A DNA stretch of 64,000 nucleotides from Rhizodiscina lignyota (Eukaryota; Ascomycota; Dothideomycetes; Aulographales; Rhizodiscinaceae). Each line of letters opens with the position of its first letter. The first letter of the stretch is position 1. The DNA is taken from contig ML978123.1 in the NCBI GenBank assembly GCA_010015805.1, positions 1,922,001 through 1,986,000 on the forward strand, in the 5' to 3' direction. The notes beneath the pieces are model-generated. The model did no database searches. It saw only the letters and a list, made by a program, of their open reading frames with translations, and was not told where the DNA came from. The position numbers and the translations under genes are program-made. Positions 22,546 to 34,085 of this stretch are shown here, piece by piece.

Positions 22546-22635
22546 TCAGATCCTACGAAGTAAAGCGCGGAGAAGAGCTCAGAGGATCACTTTGATTCGT
22601 GCCGGAGGCCACGCGGGGCCTCCACAAACCTATGC

Positions 22636-24765
22636 TTAAGTATCTAACAGGAATTCCGCGTAGTCATCTAGTGTGATGACTCTGAACTTCCCACCCCACT
22701 GCTGGGCCCACGCTCGCCTCTTGTACTGCGAGCTCAACAGCTCGCTCCAGCTCACCACCTCCACATTCCAGCCCTTCTTCAGGGCCCGCTCGACCATCTT
22801 CAAGAAGCCATCGGAATACTCCGCCTCTGCGGCGTCTCCGCTCGCGAGGACCATGGTACTTCCTGGGGCCTCGATATCAACGAGGCTCTCCATCATTTTG
22901 AGATGCAGGATCTCATCCACCCCCTGCTCCATCCACTTCTCTGGGGCGTGTGTGGGGCTTTCCCCGGCGGCGGTCATTCCAGATCCGCCGCCCTCGGGGC
23001 TGTTTTGCCCGCCGAAGCTCGGCGCCCTAGCCTTGTACCTCCGCTGGCGTTCTGTAAGCTCCTTGGCCTTGTAGACCCTGTCAAGGATGTTACAATCGTA
23101 GCCAATGGCCTTTGCCAGCTCGAAGGCCGGAGGAGAGGGCGCTAAGCCAGATGAGCCAGCGAGTACGCGCTTGGCGACCGGGCGGCCACGCTCAAGCAGC
23201 AGAACGAGTGAGTCGAACGAGATGTTTGTGAGTGGTGCGCGTTGGTTTGGATGGAGGCGGTTGAGCTGTGTCAGCAGCTTCTGGAAGCCTATCAAGATGT
23301 TGGAGAAATCAATGAAAACGTGGATGCCCCCGTTTGAGGCATCGGTGTGGTTGGCGCGCTGAACTGGCGATGTGAGCCATTTTTTATCCGCACCAAAGTC
23401 GCGAATGAGTTTTAGGCGCAATGCCCAGTTGCGGTCTTCGCCCTGCCGAACATGGAGCGGCTTTGAGCGTGAATTGCTTGGAGTGGTGGGTGGTAATGAC
23501 TTGGTCGGATCCGCCAATGTGGAAAGAGCCCTGGGAGGAAAAGCAGACGGCAATAGTATCTGTGTAGACGAAGCTTGATGTAGTTGTTGCGGGTACGGAG
23601 TCTGATAGCCTTGCGGCTGACACGGAATGATGTATCCTTGTAGCAGATCCTGAGTCTGATATGCCCGTGGATCAATTGAACTTGGCTGCGACAATTCCTG
23701 CTGCTGAAGCGGAGTTTCGCTTGCTGCTGGTGCGATGTATTGAGTGGGAGTTGGAAGAGACACATGGTCGTCTTCTGGCAGAACATCGTGAGGCTCTTGC
23801 CCTTTCTTGTTTGGTGATTTCGGGTGCACCTTCTTCTGATTTACCTGCGGTGAGGCATTTTCTCTCTTCTTCGAAACATTGCTCTTCAGTGCTTCTTGGA
23901 CTACGTCGTCCTGTTCCTCGAGCTGTTGTCCTCGAGTCAAGATGCGCAATGGACGCAGACCATTGTCTGTATGCTCCTTGGACACTGTGTACTTCTCATC
24001 TGTTCCAGGATGATTCTCCATGTTCGTCTTCGCCTTGCCATTCTTATCTCGCGGTCGCAGGTTGTAAAAGTGTTGCGGCTGCTCGTCTTGGATGAGGAGG
24101 TTATGTACACTTGCTTTTCTTGCTGGTGGATACACCTTGTCGCCCTCCGACTCAAAGTCGCTCGCCGTCTTCTGGCGCGGTGTAAACTGGGAGCGGTTCT
24201 TTTTGCTCCGCTTCCTCTTCTTCTGTCCCTTCGACAATTGTTGTTCGACACGAACTTTGGGATCTTGACCTTGCTCTGTGAGCTCTCCGCCCGTAAGAGA
24301 TTCGTCTCTGAATTGGACACCTTTAGAAGAAGGTAGGCGATATGCGGCGCCATCGGAAGTGTATGCATGCGGCTCCGCAGTAGTGACCAGTGTCGAAGGT
24401 AACGGGACCATTGGAGGTGGCAGGTCGTGTGGGACGCCGAGAAAGCCCCAGAGTCTTGAAAAGTCACCAAGGCCAGTTGGTGAGGCCGAGGACTTGGTCG
24501 AGGACGTTATTGGTTTTACGGCCGTCGAAGCTGTGGCGGTCTGCGTTGACGACGAGAGCTTGTGGATGAGCTCGAGAGCTTGGGAAAAATCCCAAGCCCC
24601 TGGAGGAGAAGACTCCTCGACGATTACCGAAGCCATCTGTGCTACATTGTCGCGGCGTAGGGATTGAAGGGTTGGGGTGGTAGCTTGAGCGTGCGGTTTG
24701 AAGTTGAAGTCGAGGTTGGATTCGCGTTGTAGTGGGGTATTTGAAGGGTCCAGGAACAGCGTCAC
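22636..24765 (-). CDS. NYN-domain (PIN-like) protein, putative RNase
   Basis: This single-exon gene encodes 709 residues. The first ~475 are low-complexity, with a basic patch (KGQKKRKRSKKNRS) and a Gln/Pro-rich region, so probably disordered. From 479 to the end is a NYN/LabA-type fold: VFIDFSNILIGF with Asp486, then VDEILHLKMM with Asp617, and VLASGDAAEAEYSDGF with Asp644 and Asp652. These are the acidic positions expected for a metal-dependent PIN-like nuclease. The helix ERALKKGWNVEVVSW and final strand FRVITLDDY complete the fold. Activity and substrate are inferred from the fold. No partner gene is obvious. The first ATG of the frame was used; one at residue 44 is an alternative. Confidence 0.8.
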   Translation of the reverse strand: MTLFLDPSNTPLQRESNLDFNFKPHAQATTPTLQSLRRDNVAQMASVIVEESSPPGAWDFSQALELIHKLSSSTQTATASTAVKPITSSTKSSASPTGLGDFSRLWGFLGVPHDLPPPMVPLPSTLVTTAEPHAYTSDGAAYRLPSSKGVQFRDESLTGGELTEQGQDPKVRVEQQLSKGQKKRKRSKKNRSQFTPRQKTASDFESEGDKVYPPARKASVHNLLIQDEQPQHFYNLRPRDKNGKAKTNMENHPGTDEKYTVSKEHTDNGLRPLRILTRGQQLEEQDDVVQEALKSNVSKKRENASPQVNQKKVHPKSPNKKGQEPHDVLPEDDHVSLPTPTQYIAPAASETPLQQQELSQPSSIDPRAYQTQDLLQGYIIPCQPQGYQTPYPQQLHQASSTQILLPSAFPPRALSTLADPTKSLPPTTPSNSRSKPLHVRQGEDRNWALRLKLIRDFGADKKWLTSPVQRANHTDASNGGIHVFIDFSNILIGFQKLLTQLNRLHPNQRAPLTNISFDSLVLLLERGRPVAKRVLAGSSGLAPSPPAFELAKAIGYDCNILDRVYKAKELTERQRRYKARAPSFGGQNSPEGGGSGMTAAGESPTHAPEKWMEQGVDEILHLKMMESLVDIEAPGSTMVLASGDAAEAEYSDGFLKMVERALKKGWNVEVVSWSELLSSQYKRRAWAQQWGGKFRVITLDDYAEFLLDT

Positions 24766-25217
24766 TTCTTATACTGTCAGCTGCAGTGCTTGGCGCTCGC
24801 CTATGCACAGCCTCCAGCTCATAGAGTCATAGAGCTCGCGACGACCACCCCATGTGACTTTTGTTGCATAATTCCATTGAATCCAGAAGGCTTAATGCTT
24901 CATTCCAGCGCTGAACAATCGGCTGTCAAATGTGTGGTACGATACCTGGATGAGGGAGCTCATATCGACATTGTAACCCCTGTCGTCGATCTTGCCGCCT
25001 CGCGTATCTGTCAATCCGACTTCAACTTGACCTTTCCAAATTCCTCAGTTACTCTCCGACATTCCAGAGCATCCATACATGCTCATCTCTTTGATGATTC
25101 ATTCCAATGTCTCGGTAAACAATCAATCTTAGCTCTTCCCCACTCTTCCCCACTCACGCACCCTTCCCACTCCACCCCCCTCCCCGCCTTTCCACTCCAC
25201 TCCACTCCACTAGCACA
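24766..25217. promoter_or_regulatory. Divergent promoter between the NYN gene and the carrier; CT-rich tract
   Basis: Just before the carrier ATG, bases 25136-25212 are almost purely pyrimidine, ending in four CCACT units. CT-rich tracts next to the start are common in strongly expressed fungal genes without a TATA box. Confidence 0.55.
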
Positions 25218-26278
25218 ATGTCCGCAGACTTCTGGTCCTCCTATCTCTCCGGAGCCATAGGCATCCTCATCGGCAATCCACTCGACCTGCTGAAAACTCG
25301 CCTGCAAGCTTCCATCCAGCCTTCGCCCTCTGCCCCATCAGGCAACTTCCCAACCGCCACATCTCTCCTCCGCGGCGCTCCAGCTCCACTCCTAGGCTAC
25401 GGCGCGCTCAATTCCATCCTCTTCGTCACGTACAACCGTAGCCTCAATCTGCTGGGCGAAGCAGACTACAGTAACCCGCACAGTCTGGGGAGGGTGTGGG
25501 CTGCGGGTGCATTGGGCGGATTGGCGACATGGGTTGTTAGTGCGCCGACGGAGCTGGTGAAGTGTCGAGCGCAGGTCCTTGGCGATGGGGTTGGAGGAGG
25601 GATTGAGGGTGGAGGGAGAAGTGGGACGAATTCTTGGAGCATTGCGAAAGATATATGGAGGAGAGAAGGTGTACCGGGTTTATACTTTGGCGGCGCCGTC
25701 ACGAGTGTGAGGGATGCAGTGGGTTATGGATTCTAGTATGTGCGCTGCCTTATTTGCAAGGTGAGTCCTAGATGTTAATGCCATCGTGAAGTTTCTGGTC
25801 GTACGAGCTGTGTAAGCAAGCCTGGACGAAGCCGAACGAGACCGACCGTGATGCGGCCATCAAAGTACTCGTGTGCGGGGGAATCGCCGGCGTCATAACA
25901 TGGGCATCGATCTTTCCGCTGGGTGAGTCTGAGTGGGAACCTGATTGGTACGGTCACTGAATGTGGCCGTTTGTAGATGTGATCAAGACTAGAGTCCAAA
26001 CGCAGCCGTACCCCATGCTTGCACCCGAAGCTGTGATGGCAACAGAAGGACAAGCCCTCCTCAGACCTGATGCGGAACATCTCAAAACAGTCGCAGAGCG
26101 CAGAATAGGCGCTTTCGAAGTAGCTCGACAGGCGTACCAGAACGAAGGGGCAGCTGTCTTTTTCAGAGGCCTGGGTGTCTGCAGCGTGCGCGCATTCATT
26201 GTCAATGCCGTGCAGTGGGCTGCGTATGAGTGGATGATGCAGTTACTTAGAAAGAGCGATCAAATGCACAAAGTGTGA
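25218..26278 (+). CDS. Mitochondrial carrier family (SLC25) transporter
   Basis: This is an inner-membrane metabolite carrier; the substrate cannot be told from sequence alone. Exons are 25218-25735, 25792-25922 and 25977-26278, giving 316 residues, normal for the family. All three repeats keep the Px[DE]xx[KR]x[RKQ] signature: PLDLLKTRLQ, PTELVKCRAQ and PLDVIKTRVQ. Each is followed by the matching half-repeat (GVPGLYFGGAVTSVRDAVGYGFYFWSYE; EGAAVFFRGLGVCSVRAFIVNAVQWAAYEW). The last segment (CSVRAFIVNAVQWAAYEW) resembles the carnitine/amino-acid branch. Introns are gtatgt...aag (25736-25791) and gtgagt...tag (25923-25976). Confidence 0.9.
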
Positions 26279-26620
26279 TTATGAACTTTTGGTTTTGCAA
26301 TTTGGGGATCTCGAGAGTACTAGAGTTCGGGAAAGAAAAGTGATTGGAGACAACCTGAGAAAAGATTTGCAAGACCTCATGAACCGCCAGTTTGTTGCCA
26401 GTTGTTCCTGTGAACCCCCTCCGTGAATCGCAATTTTGTTGTTACAAGAAGGGTACTTTTTTGTGGGTTAATGAAAAGGGATAGGAAAGGGTGAAAAGAG
26501 GCTAGTGGTTGCAAGTCGTGTAGTAAAGGGAATACCGAGATGCTGAGAGTCGCTGAGAGGTCGTCAAGCCCGAAACTTAGAAGCAAATGGCTTGCGAAAT
26601 CCAGTGGGAGCGCAGATCCA
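26279..26620. other. Convergent 3' flanks of the carrier and the Gbp2-like gene
   Basis: Nothing coding is supported in these 342 bases. Confidence 0.5.
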
Positions 26621-28740
26621 TTACATGATCTGATCCTGAGTGATACCGCCTGCCGCTTCCGTATCCATTGCGTCGCCATTGCCAACGTTGGTGTACTTGA
26701 CGAAAGTCAAGCCGAGAGGACGACCACCGTACTGATAGCCTGAGAACTTGGCTAGAAGGCCATTAGTGCGTGTTCAAATCGACATTGCGCCTCACAACTT
26801 ACCAATAGCAGTCTCAGCGTCCTCCGCAGAGCTGAACTCAACCACACCGGTGCCTCGAGAGCGGCCATTTGGCTCGTACTGGATCTCAGCACGCTCAACT
26901 TTGCCGATAGTGGTGAAGAGCTCGACCAAGTCCTCGTTGCTAGTGGACCAAGGGAGCTGTTTGAAGTGAGTATCTGAACAGCTGCATCGGCATGTATCCA
27001 CTCACGTTGCGCACGTAGATGACCGGACCACGCTCACCGCCAGATGTGGCGTAATCAGTGAACGGGTTTGGCTGAGCCGGAGGAGCGTCGAAGCCGGCGC
27101 CTGGAGGGCCGCCGTGACCAGCACCAGCACCAGCACCAGCACCAGCACCACCGCTGAAGCCGCCACCGCCACCGCCATAGCCGCCGCCTCCATAGCCGCC
27201 GCGACCTCCTCCATAGCCACCTCCGCCAAAGCCACCTCGGCCACCGAATCCGCCACGGCCACCGCCGAATCCTCCACGCATGCCACCACCACCACCACCA
27301 CCATATCCGCCGCCGAATCCTCCACGGCCTCCAAAGCCACCACCACCGGGGCCACCAGAGCCAGCGAAGCGATCCTCTCTAACTTCCAGAGCGCGACCTT
27401 GCCACTCGTATCCGTTGAACTGCTGAATCGCGTTGCGGGCGTCCTCGGCGGTGTCGAATGCGACGATTCCAGAACCTTTAGGGCGACCATCGGGGGCAAC
27501 GTGAACGTCGGCGCGGATGACGGAACCTGTGATGGCTGTATGGGGTGTTAATAGGATTCGACGAGCCTTGGCGATCCTCCTATGCCATCCTTGATCAGTT
27601 TAATCAGCGAGGGGTATTGCTTACCAGCTTGACGGAACAAGTCTTTCAGATCCTGCCAGCCCACAGTGTATGGGAGCTACGAGTTATGGTCAATCCAACA
27701 CTCATTCACACCAGGGTATTCGAGGGGAGGGGAAACAAACGTTGGAGACGTAGATCTGGCGTCCTCCACCACCCGGAGCACCACCATAGCCTCCGCCTCC
27801 AAATCCACCACGGCCACCACCACCACCGCCGCCGCCGCCCATACCACCTTCGTAGCCACCGCGGGGAGCACCACCGGAAGGCTGAAAGCGTGGCTCGGCT
27901 TCACGGTCCTGCACGTAACAAGGCATCTTAATTAGCTTCTAGCCTATATTTGAACCCAAAGGTCTGTCTGGGAACACCATACCTCGCGAACGTAGACAAG
28001 TCGACCCATCAAGTTCTGGTTGCTGAGCGTGTTGACGGCGTTTTGGGCTTGTTCCCGAGTTGCATATTCCACAATGCTGTGATGTGAATAAGTTGCTGTA
28101 GCCGGCATAATGGTGAAGAAGTATAACTTACCCACATCCCTACATGACCCAGACCAGACCGGTCCCATCCGTCAATCCAAAGTCCATATAAATAACCAAG
28201 AAAAACCAAAAACCAAAACCGCATCATGTGTTGGCGCCCACCTTCGACATTCCATTTGGAAGTAATAATACGTCGGCAAACAGGACATCGCCCGCTGTGT
28301 CACACGTTAGTGTCGTGCGCTTCATTGGAATTCACACGTGAGCGTCGCAACCACCACTAACCTTGCCTCATGAAATCTTTGAGATGATGCCACTTGACAT
28401 CGTACGAGAGATTGCCGACATAGACGCGGCGGTCTTGTTGAGAAGAGTCGCGTAGAGACTGCATCATTTGCTCCTTCGCAACAGCGCGATCCTCAACGCT
28501 CCGAGCAGCCGGCGCAGGGCGACCACTACCACCGTAGTTGTTCGAGTAGCCTCCACCAGTGTTGTTCAAAGGCGAGCGAGACCGACGATCACTGCGGCGA
28601 TAGCCTTCACGAGAGCGGCTTCTTGAGCGCGGAGAGTAGGAGCGACGAGCGCGTCGGGGAGATCTTGAACGAGACCTGCGTCGAGGGGACCTGGAACGTT
28701 CGCCGCGCTGTTGTGGTTGGTAAGAGTCAACGTCAGCCAT
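26621..28740 (-). CDS. RS-domain, three-RRM RNA-binding protein, Gbp2/Hrb1-like
   Basis: Gbp2/Hrb1 proteins are SR-like mRNA-binding factors that load on transcripts through THO and monitor splicing before export. Nine exons on the minus strand: 28362-28740, 28242-28294, 28132-28139 (8 nt), 27983-28076, 27741-27908, 27625-27676, 27006-27526, 26803-26956 and 26621-26751. They total 519 residues. Order: RS-rich N-terminus (about 10-60), RRM1 ([14 protein letters not shown]...[11 protein letters not shown]), Gly-rich linker, RRM2 (RQIYVSNLPYTVGW...[13 protein letters not shown]), long RGG/Gly-rich linker with five Gly-Ala units from a CCAGCA repeat, RRM3 ([20 protein letters not shown]...[13 protein letters not shown]) and a conserved end ([14 protein letters not shown]). 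Exon 3 supplies only GCG between NGMSK and IVEYA. All phases agree, and each RRM keeps RNP1 and RNP2. Confidence 0.92.
27115..27153 (-). repeat. CCAGCA hexamer repeat inside the Gbp2-like gene
   Basis: About six units of CCAGCA (plus strand) encode alternating Gly-Ala in the linker between RRM2 and RRM3. Such a tract is prone to length change. Confidence 0.8.
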
Positions 28741-31721
28741 TGGAGAAAGGTCGGCAGAGTTTTATAGCACGATGAGTGTGTTCAAATATGATGAGGGGTG
28801 GTGAATGGAGAGTAGTTAGTGCGATGCACGTGGTGAGGTGTTGTGTTGGGTTGGGGAAGAGAGAGTGGTGTCAGAGGTGAAGGTAAGGCGCGAGGTCGGA
28901 AAGTAGGCCCGCGCCAAACGGACCGACCGCAAACCGCGCGGCTGACTTTTCACTCGCAAACTCCAGCAACATATGTGTCGAAAAATCGAAGGAAGTGGGT
29001 GTGAAGAAGCAATTGAGCGGCTTCACTCACCGGGCGGTAGGTATCTGAGTCTGTCGACAGTTCGTAAGCCACGACAGAGCACACAAACACGAGCAGGGAC
29101 TTGAGGTAAAGAAGTTCCCAAGAGCGAGCGCCAGACAACCAGCAGGGTCGCGGGGGCTAAAAGATGCAGCTATGAGAAGAGGGACCCTACCCATTACGTC
29201 TGTCAGGTGTGGAGGTCCACAGGGATGCGGCACCGTGGCAGTTTCTTTGAAAAATCGTCAGAAGCAGCAGTAGCAGCCGGTCGACCACTGGCGAAGCGCG
29301 ATCGGGCTGTCAACGGCTGGGCAGGCAGCTGAGATGCGCGCAGACTGAGAGCAAGCGGGTCTCTGGCGCTTCGAGAAGGAGTGTGGATGCAGAGACTTCG
29401 GAAAAGGTCGTCAGTTGCCTGAATTGCCTTGCCCGGAAGCAGGGCGAAGTGGATACACTGCGTTTGATGCTCCAGATTGCGCGTTCCGCAAAGTGCAGAG
29501 CTGGGAGATCGGAGGCGCCGTGTGAAGCGAGACGTCGCCTCGTGCAATGATGCGTCGACATCTGCTCCTGCGCCGCGAGCGGCCAATGGGCGGGAGGGGG
29601 GCTGCGGACGTACCTTTTTCCACGGCGAGTGCTTGGGATTTGGGACGCTGGCGACAGGCGTAGCGACGATGATGCCACGGTAGGAGTACGGCGACGGGCG
29701 CTGTCCCAAACTGCTGGGTAGTCGTTGAGCGTTCCTCAAATGTCGGGTGGTCGTCAGAAGATGGATGGGCTCCAAGCGTGAGCACGGCTGGCGCGATCCC
29801 TATCCCGGACGCGCGCAATGCACACCACGTCTCCGCTCTCGCTCGCACACCCAAGGCGAAGCCCGACCAGCCTGCCGACGCATATGCAGCAATCCCTTCC
29901 CGCGCAGGGTTGTTCACTTCAAGGTTGCTGTTGCTCCGAGCCTGCGACCGCAGTGGAGAGGAATCAGCTTCAACGCGCCTGGGTGGGCTGAGACTCAGCA
30001 AAGGCTACGGAGCGTTTCCATCAACGCCTATTTGAGCAGGCGTCTACGTGCCTACCTGCTCGGCATGCAACTAGTTTATATCCATGGCGATCCGCGAGCA
30101 AGAGATCTGTACTGGCACGTTGCGGCGTCGCTTGTCCGAATCTCACATGCTTCCCTCGTGGTCGCTCAACCCCATGCCCGGCCCTAGCACTCCTCCATGC
30201 CGCCCGCCTGAAAGGGAAGCTTTTCATATGGGACCTCTCATCCATCGTACCACGCCCTCGGTTCTCTGCCGGGCGCCATTGTCATACAGCAGCAGCATCC
30301 TCTGCCGTGAGTTCAAAAATCCTGTGCCCGGCACTATTGGCTCATGCTGGATCCTCACCTCCATCACATCGAGGCGTCTCACGAAGGAAGCTGAATGCAG
30401 GCATCCTCCAGATCTGTGGCTACTAGGGCTTGTTGACCGGTTTGCTCGGCATGTTCTTTACCCGCTGTTGCGTCGCCGTGCAGCAGGCCACATCTGAGAG
30501 ACCAGCGGTTCCTGATGCTCGCTCTCAGACTATCCGTCTTATTCGTCCTTTCGTCGTCGTCGCTGCAAAGCACTCATTCGGCCAGATTTGAGCCCTTTGA
30601 ACTCCACACCAAGTGCGACTTCCCAACCAAACAAACCCCAGCGTTGGAGATTGCGTCATCCATGCGCCCTAGGGTTCGCCGAACGCTGCGAGCTTGAGCG
30701 CCTGCTAGAGAAAAGCCAAAATACCTGCATTTCGGGGTTCGTGGCGCCTGGCGCTTAAGCTGCAGGAGACAACATAGTCATCCATTGCATGAAGCTTACC
30801 TACATACAGTGCCCAGGATCCTGATGAAGCGTCGTTTACGAAGAGTTGAGGCTCTGCTGTCCAGCTTCCAACTTCCCTCGTTGCACACCCTTCGGGGCCG
30901 CGCAGGCCTCTACAATTTTCGGCGACTCTTCGAGCTCAACTGACGAACGATAGGCACCCTATTGACGTAGCAGAGGTTTGGCGAAGAATGCGGGGTTGTG
31001 AGTCCTGCGCTGCATCTGCTGCATCTGCTGTCTAGCTGATGAATGGACTCTCATGCGAGTGTCTTCATCAGCCATTCCGTTGGCTGCCGCCTACTGTTTT
31101 GGTTGTTGTTTCACTGTATCGACATCCATATCAGACCAACTGTCTCTACCCATTTGACGACATCTCGCGCGATACAAGGTGAATAAGGCACTCCAAGCCT
31201 GAGATTGCCGATAGAGCCTTGCCGAATCCTGTCCGTATATGAAATTGTAAGGGTGTTTTCATTAATTCCGTTGTTCTCTTTGGTTCCGCCTCATTGAAGT
31301 TCGGGGTGGTGGTGGAGTCTGGCCGAATATTCTTCTCATGACCAGTGCCATCGTGCTACCCGACCAAACGCGGTACACCGTGAAAGCGGGTCTACGGCAA
31401 GTAAATGCCTAGCGTGCCGTTCCGTACATGAGGGAATGCCACTTTTATACGTCGATAAAGTCGCCAGAACCTCCGGAGGTCGCTCGGGATAATAGTTCGG
31501 GGGCTCGGTGATGGCTCGCATATCACGATCTACCTTTACGAGAAAAAGATAGGGGAATCGGACACTTAGTGTATGTTGACCAAGCCACATGCGATCATAG
31601 TTGATATTGCTCGGCTTCAAAAGATATATAAAAGTCACGGTGGGCCTGTTCGAATTTGCCTCCATCAATTCCAAGCTCAGGCACAATTCAGGTTCGCTAA
31701 GCATCGAATTTCCTATCCACA
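28741..31721. other. 3 kb without a recognisable gene
   Basis: Several 60-196-codon frames overlap on both strands between 29.2 and 30.7 kb, but none has a domain, signal peptide or consistent splice sites, and they mirror one another as expected of GC-rich non-coding DNA. The ends must hold the promoters of the Gbp2-like gene and the MFS gene. A small CTGCAT repeat (three to four units) lies near 31010-31030. A long non-coding RNA or a poorly conserved gene cannot be excluded. Confidence 0.5.
31625..31634 (+). promoter_or_regulatory. TATA box of the MFS transporter gene
   Basis: TATATAAAAG lies 88 bases before the ATG at 31722, a good match to the TATA consensus at a plausible distance. Confidence 0.6.
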
Positions 31722-33464
31722 ATGTCCGCCCACTCCACTCGCACTGCGTCTATTGACGACAGAGATCCAGTAGAAGAGAAAGACGAAGAAAAGGATTTGG
31801 ATGGATTCGTCCCTATCATACCAACCTCGACACGACCTGGGCCAACCGATATCGATGGCGCCGATCTTCTCAACCTTCCTTCTCGAACTCTAAGCAATGG
31901 GGCTCGACTGGATGAGTACACCGAAGAGACTGTTTCAGGTCAAATCCTGAAACGAGCTAAATCGAACAAGTCGGGAAAGATTGAAGACTATGAACTCGTT
32001 ACGTGGAAGATCGACGATCCAGAGAACCCGAAGAACTGGTCGAAGCCATACAAATGGTGGTGTACCATGGTGGTTGCTATCACTTGCTTCGTGGTGGCTT
32101 TCAACAGTGCTGTGATCACTGCTGATATTGCCGGTGTCTCCGAAACATTCCACGTCTCTGATGAAGTCTCACTACTTACCGTTACTGTGTAAGTGTATCT
32201 GGCCTCCTCCAAATGTCACAACGTAGAGGCTAACAATCTCAGGTTTGTCATCGGCTTCGGCGTTGGGCCCTTGGTCTTCGCACCACTCTCAGAAGTATTC
32301 GGTCGCCGCCCCGTTTATGCCATCACACTCCTCATCGCTGTTGTCTTCGTCATCCCCGGCGCTGTCGCAAAGAACATTGGCACACTCATAGTCACCCGTG
32401 CCATTGATGGTATTGCATTCAGCGCCCCCATGACGCTTGTTGGCGGCACTCTTGCGGATCTGTGGAAAAATGAAGAACGTGGTGTCCCTATGGCTTGCTT
32501 CTCCGCCGCGCCATTCATCGGCCCAGCCATCGGTCCACTAGTTGGTGGTTTCCTCTCTGACGCCGCCGGCTGGAGGTGGCTGTACTGGATTCAGCTCATT
32601 CTCTCCGGCATAGTCTATATCTTCATCACCTTCACCGTTCCGGAGACCTACGCCCCGACGTTGCTCGCCCGCCGCGCCAAGAAGCTCCGCAAAGAGACAG
32701 GCGACTCCAAGTACGTTACGGAGCAAGATCTCGATATGCGACCGCTGCCACAACGCATAAGCCTCTTCCTCATCAGGCCTGTGCAGCTGCTCTTCCTCGA
32801 ACCGATTGTGATGTGCATCTCGCTGTACATGTCGGTTCTCTACGGTCTTCTGTACATGTTCTTCGTCGCATATCCCATCGTTTATCAACAGGGGAAGGGC
32901 TGGAACGCAGGCGACACTGGCTTGATGTTCATCCCGATCGCGGTCGGTGTACTTTTAAGCGCTGCCTGTGCTCCTCTCGTGAACATGCACTACCTCAAGG
33001 TCTGTCAGAAGCACGGTGGTAAGCCACCAGCTGAAGCGAGATTGATTCCGATGATGGCTTCTTGCTGGTTCATTCCTGTGGGCCTCTTCATATTCGCCTG
33101 GACTTCATATCCAAAACTCTCTTACTGGGGACCGATGATGGGCGGATTTCCGGTCGGCTTCGGCTTCATCTTCTTGTACAACTCTGCAAACAACTACCTT
33201 GTCGACTCGTATCAACACCAGGCCGCATCCGCTCTCGCCGCGAAGACATGTATACGGTCTTTCTGGGGTGCTTCGACAGTCTTGTTCACCACTCAGATGT
33301 ACAATACACTTGGCTTTCAGTGGGCGAGTAGCTTGCTGGCCTTCATCGGCCTTGCTTGCTGTGCGATCCCGTACGTCTTCTACTTCAAGGGAGCAGCTAT
33401 CAGGAGGCATTCGAAATTCGCCTACAGCGGCGATGATGAAGAGACGGGGAAGACGGAGGTTTGA
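31722..33464 (+). CDS. Major facilitator superfamily transporter, DHA1-type drug:H+ antiporter
   Basis: This is a plasma-membrane proton antiporter of the type that exports drugs, polyamines or toxins. Exons are 31722-32188 and 32243-33464, giving 562 residues; the intron is gtaagt...cag. An acidic cytosolic N-terminus of ~105 residues precedes [12 protein letters not shown], typical of the family's entry into helix 1. The loop between helices 2 and 3 has the motif [12 protein letters not shown]. Helix 5 has motif C-like [16 protein letters not shown], and WRWLYWIQL follows. Twelve membrane segments can be drawn. A Zn2Cys6 regulator lies 620 bases downstream on the same strand and may control it (inference). 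The gene has a TATA box, in keeping with an inducible gene. Confidence 0.9.
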
Positions 33465-34085
33465 TTGAAGGACAGGGCTCAGGAGATGTACACAATAATT
33501 TTGAGTGCTTGGAAAACTGTAGGAAGTGGTTAGATTGTAATTTTCGTTTCTGCATGGCGACGGCGTTCACGCGACTTGGTCTTGCCCCGATATTCCGAGG
33601 CATTCCTTTCGTGAACCAAGGGAGATACCAAAAAGCAATGTAGTCAAAATAATATACCCAATCAAATTACTCGATCTGTGGGCTAGACCTTTTTGAGTTG
33701 CAAGCACTGTTAGTAAGCCCAAGATTGGCGGTGATGACTCGATCAGGTCTGCAAAAATCACTCGGCTCGAGATTGCCGAGCGCCGCCTTTTCACTTCCCC
33801 AGCGTCCTCATCAGATACCGCGTTATTTCCTCTCCATACGACTTGCAGTTCTCCATTACCCCGAGATCACACCGGAGCCTATCTGTAATTGCTCTGTAGG
33901 GCTGAGGAAAATCCTCGACCGTTGTATATCAACCGCTCCGGCGCAATCTTGGCTCCCACCTCCCCGCATCAGCTTCGGCCCCGAGCAAATTCCTTCCAAC
34001 TCCAAACCTCATCCTGTGAAACTGCCCCACACCTTGAGCACAGAGACCCCTAAAAGGGACACTTAATTCATCCAGCAATCCTATT
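33465..34085. other. Intergenic between MFS and Zn2Cys6 genes
   Basis: Promoter region of the regulator. No gene supported. Confidence 0.45.

Noticed and set aside
16655-22635. Transposon or virus-like element in the desert
   Set aside because: No transposase, reverse transcriptase, integrase or capsid motif and no terminal repeats were seen; only short direct duplications.
29203-30187. Several 120-196-codon frames on both strands
   Set aside because: They overlap in all frames, lack domains and look like GC-rich random openness.
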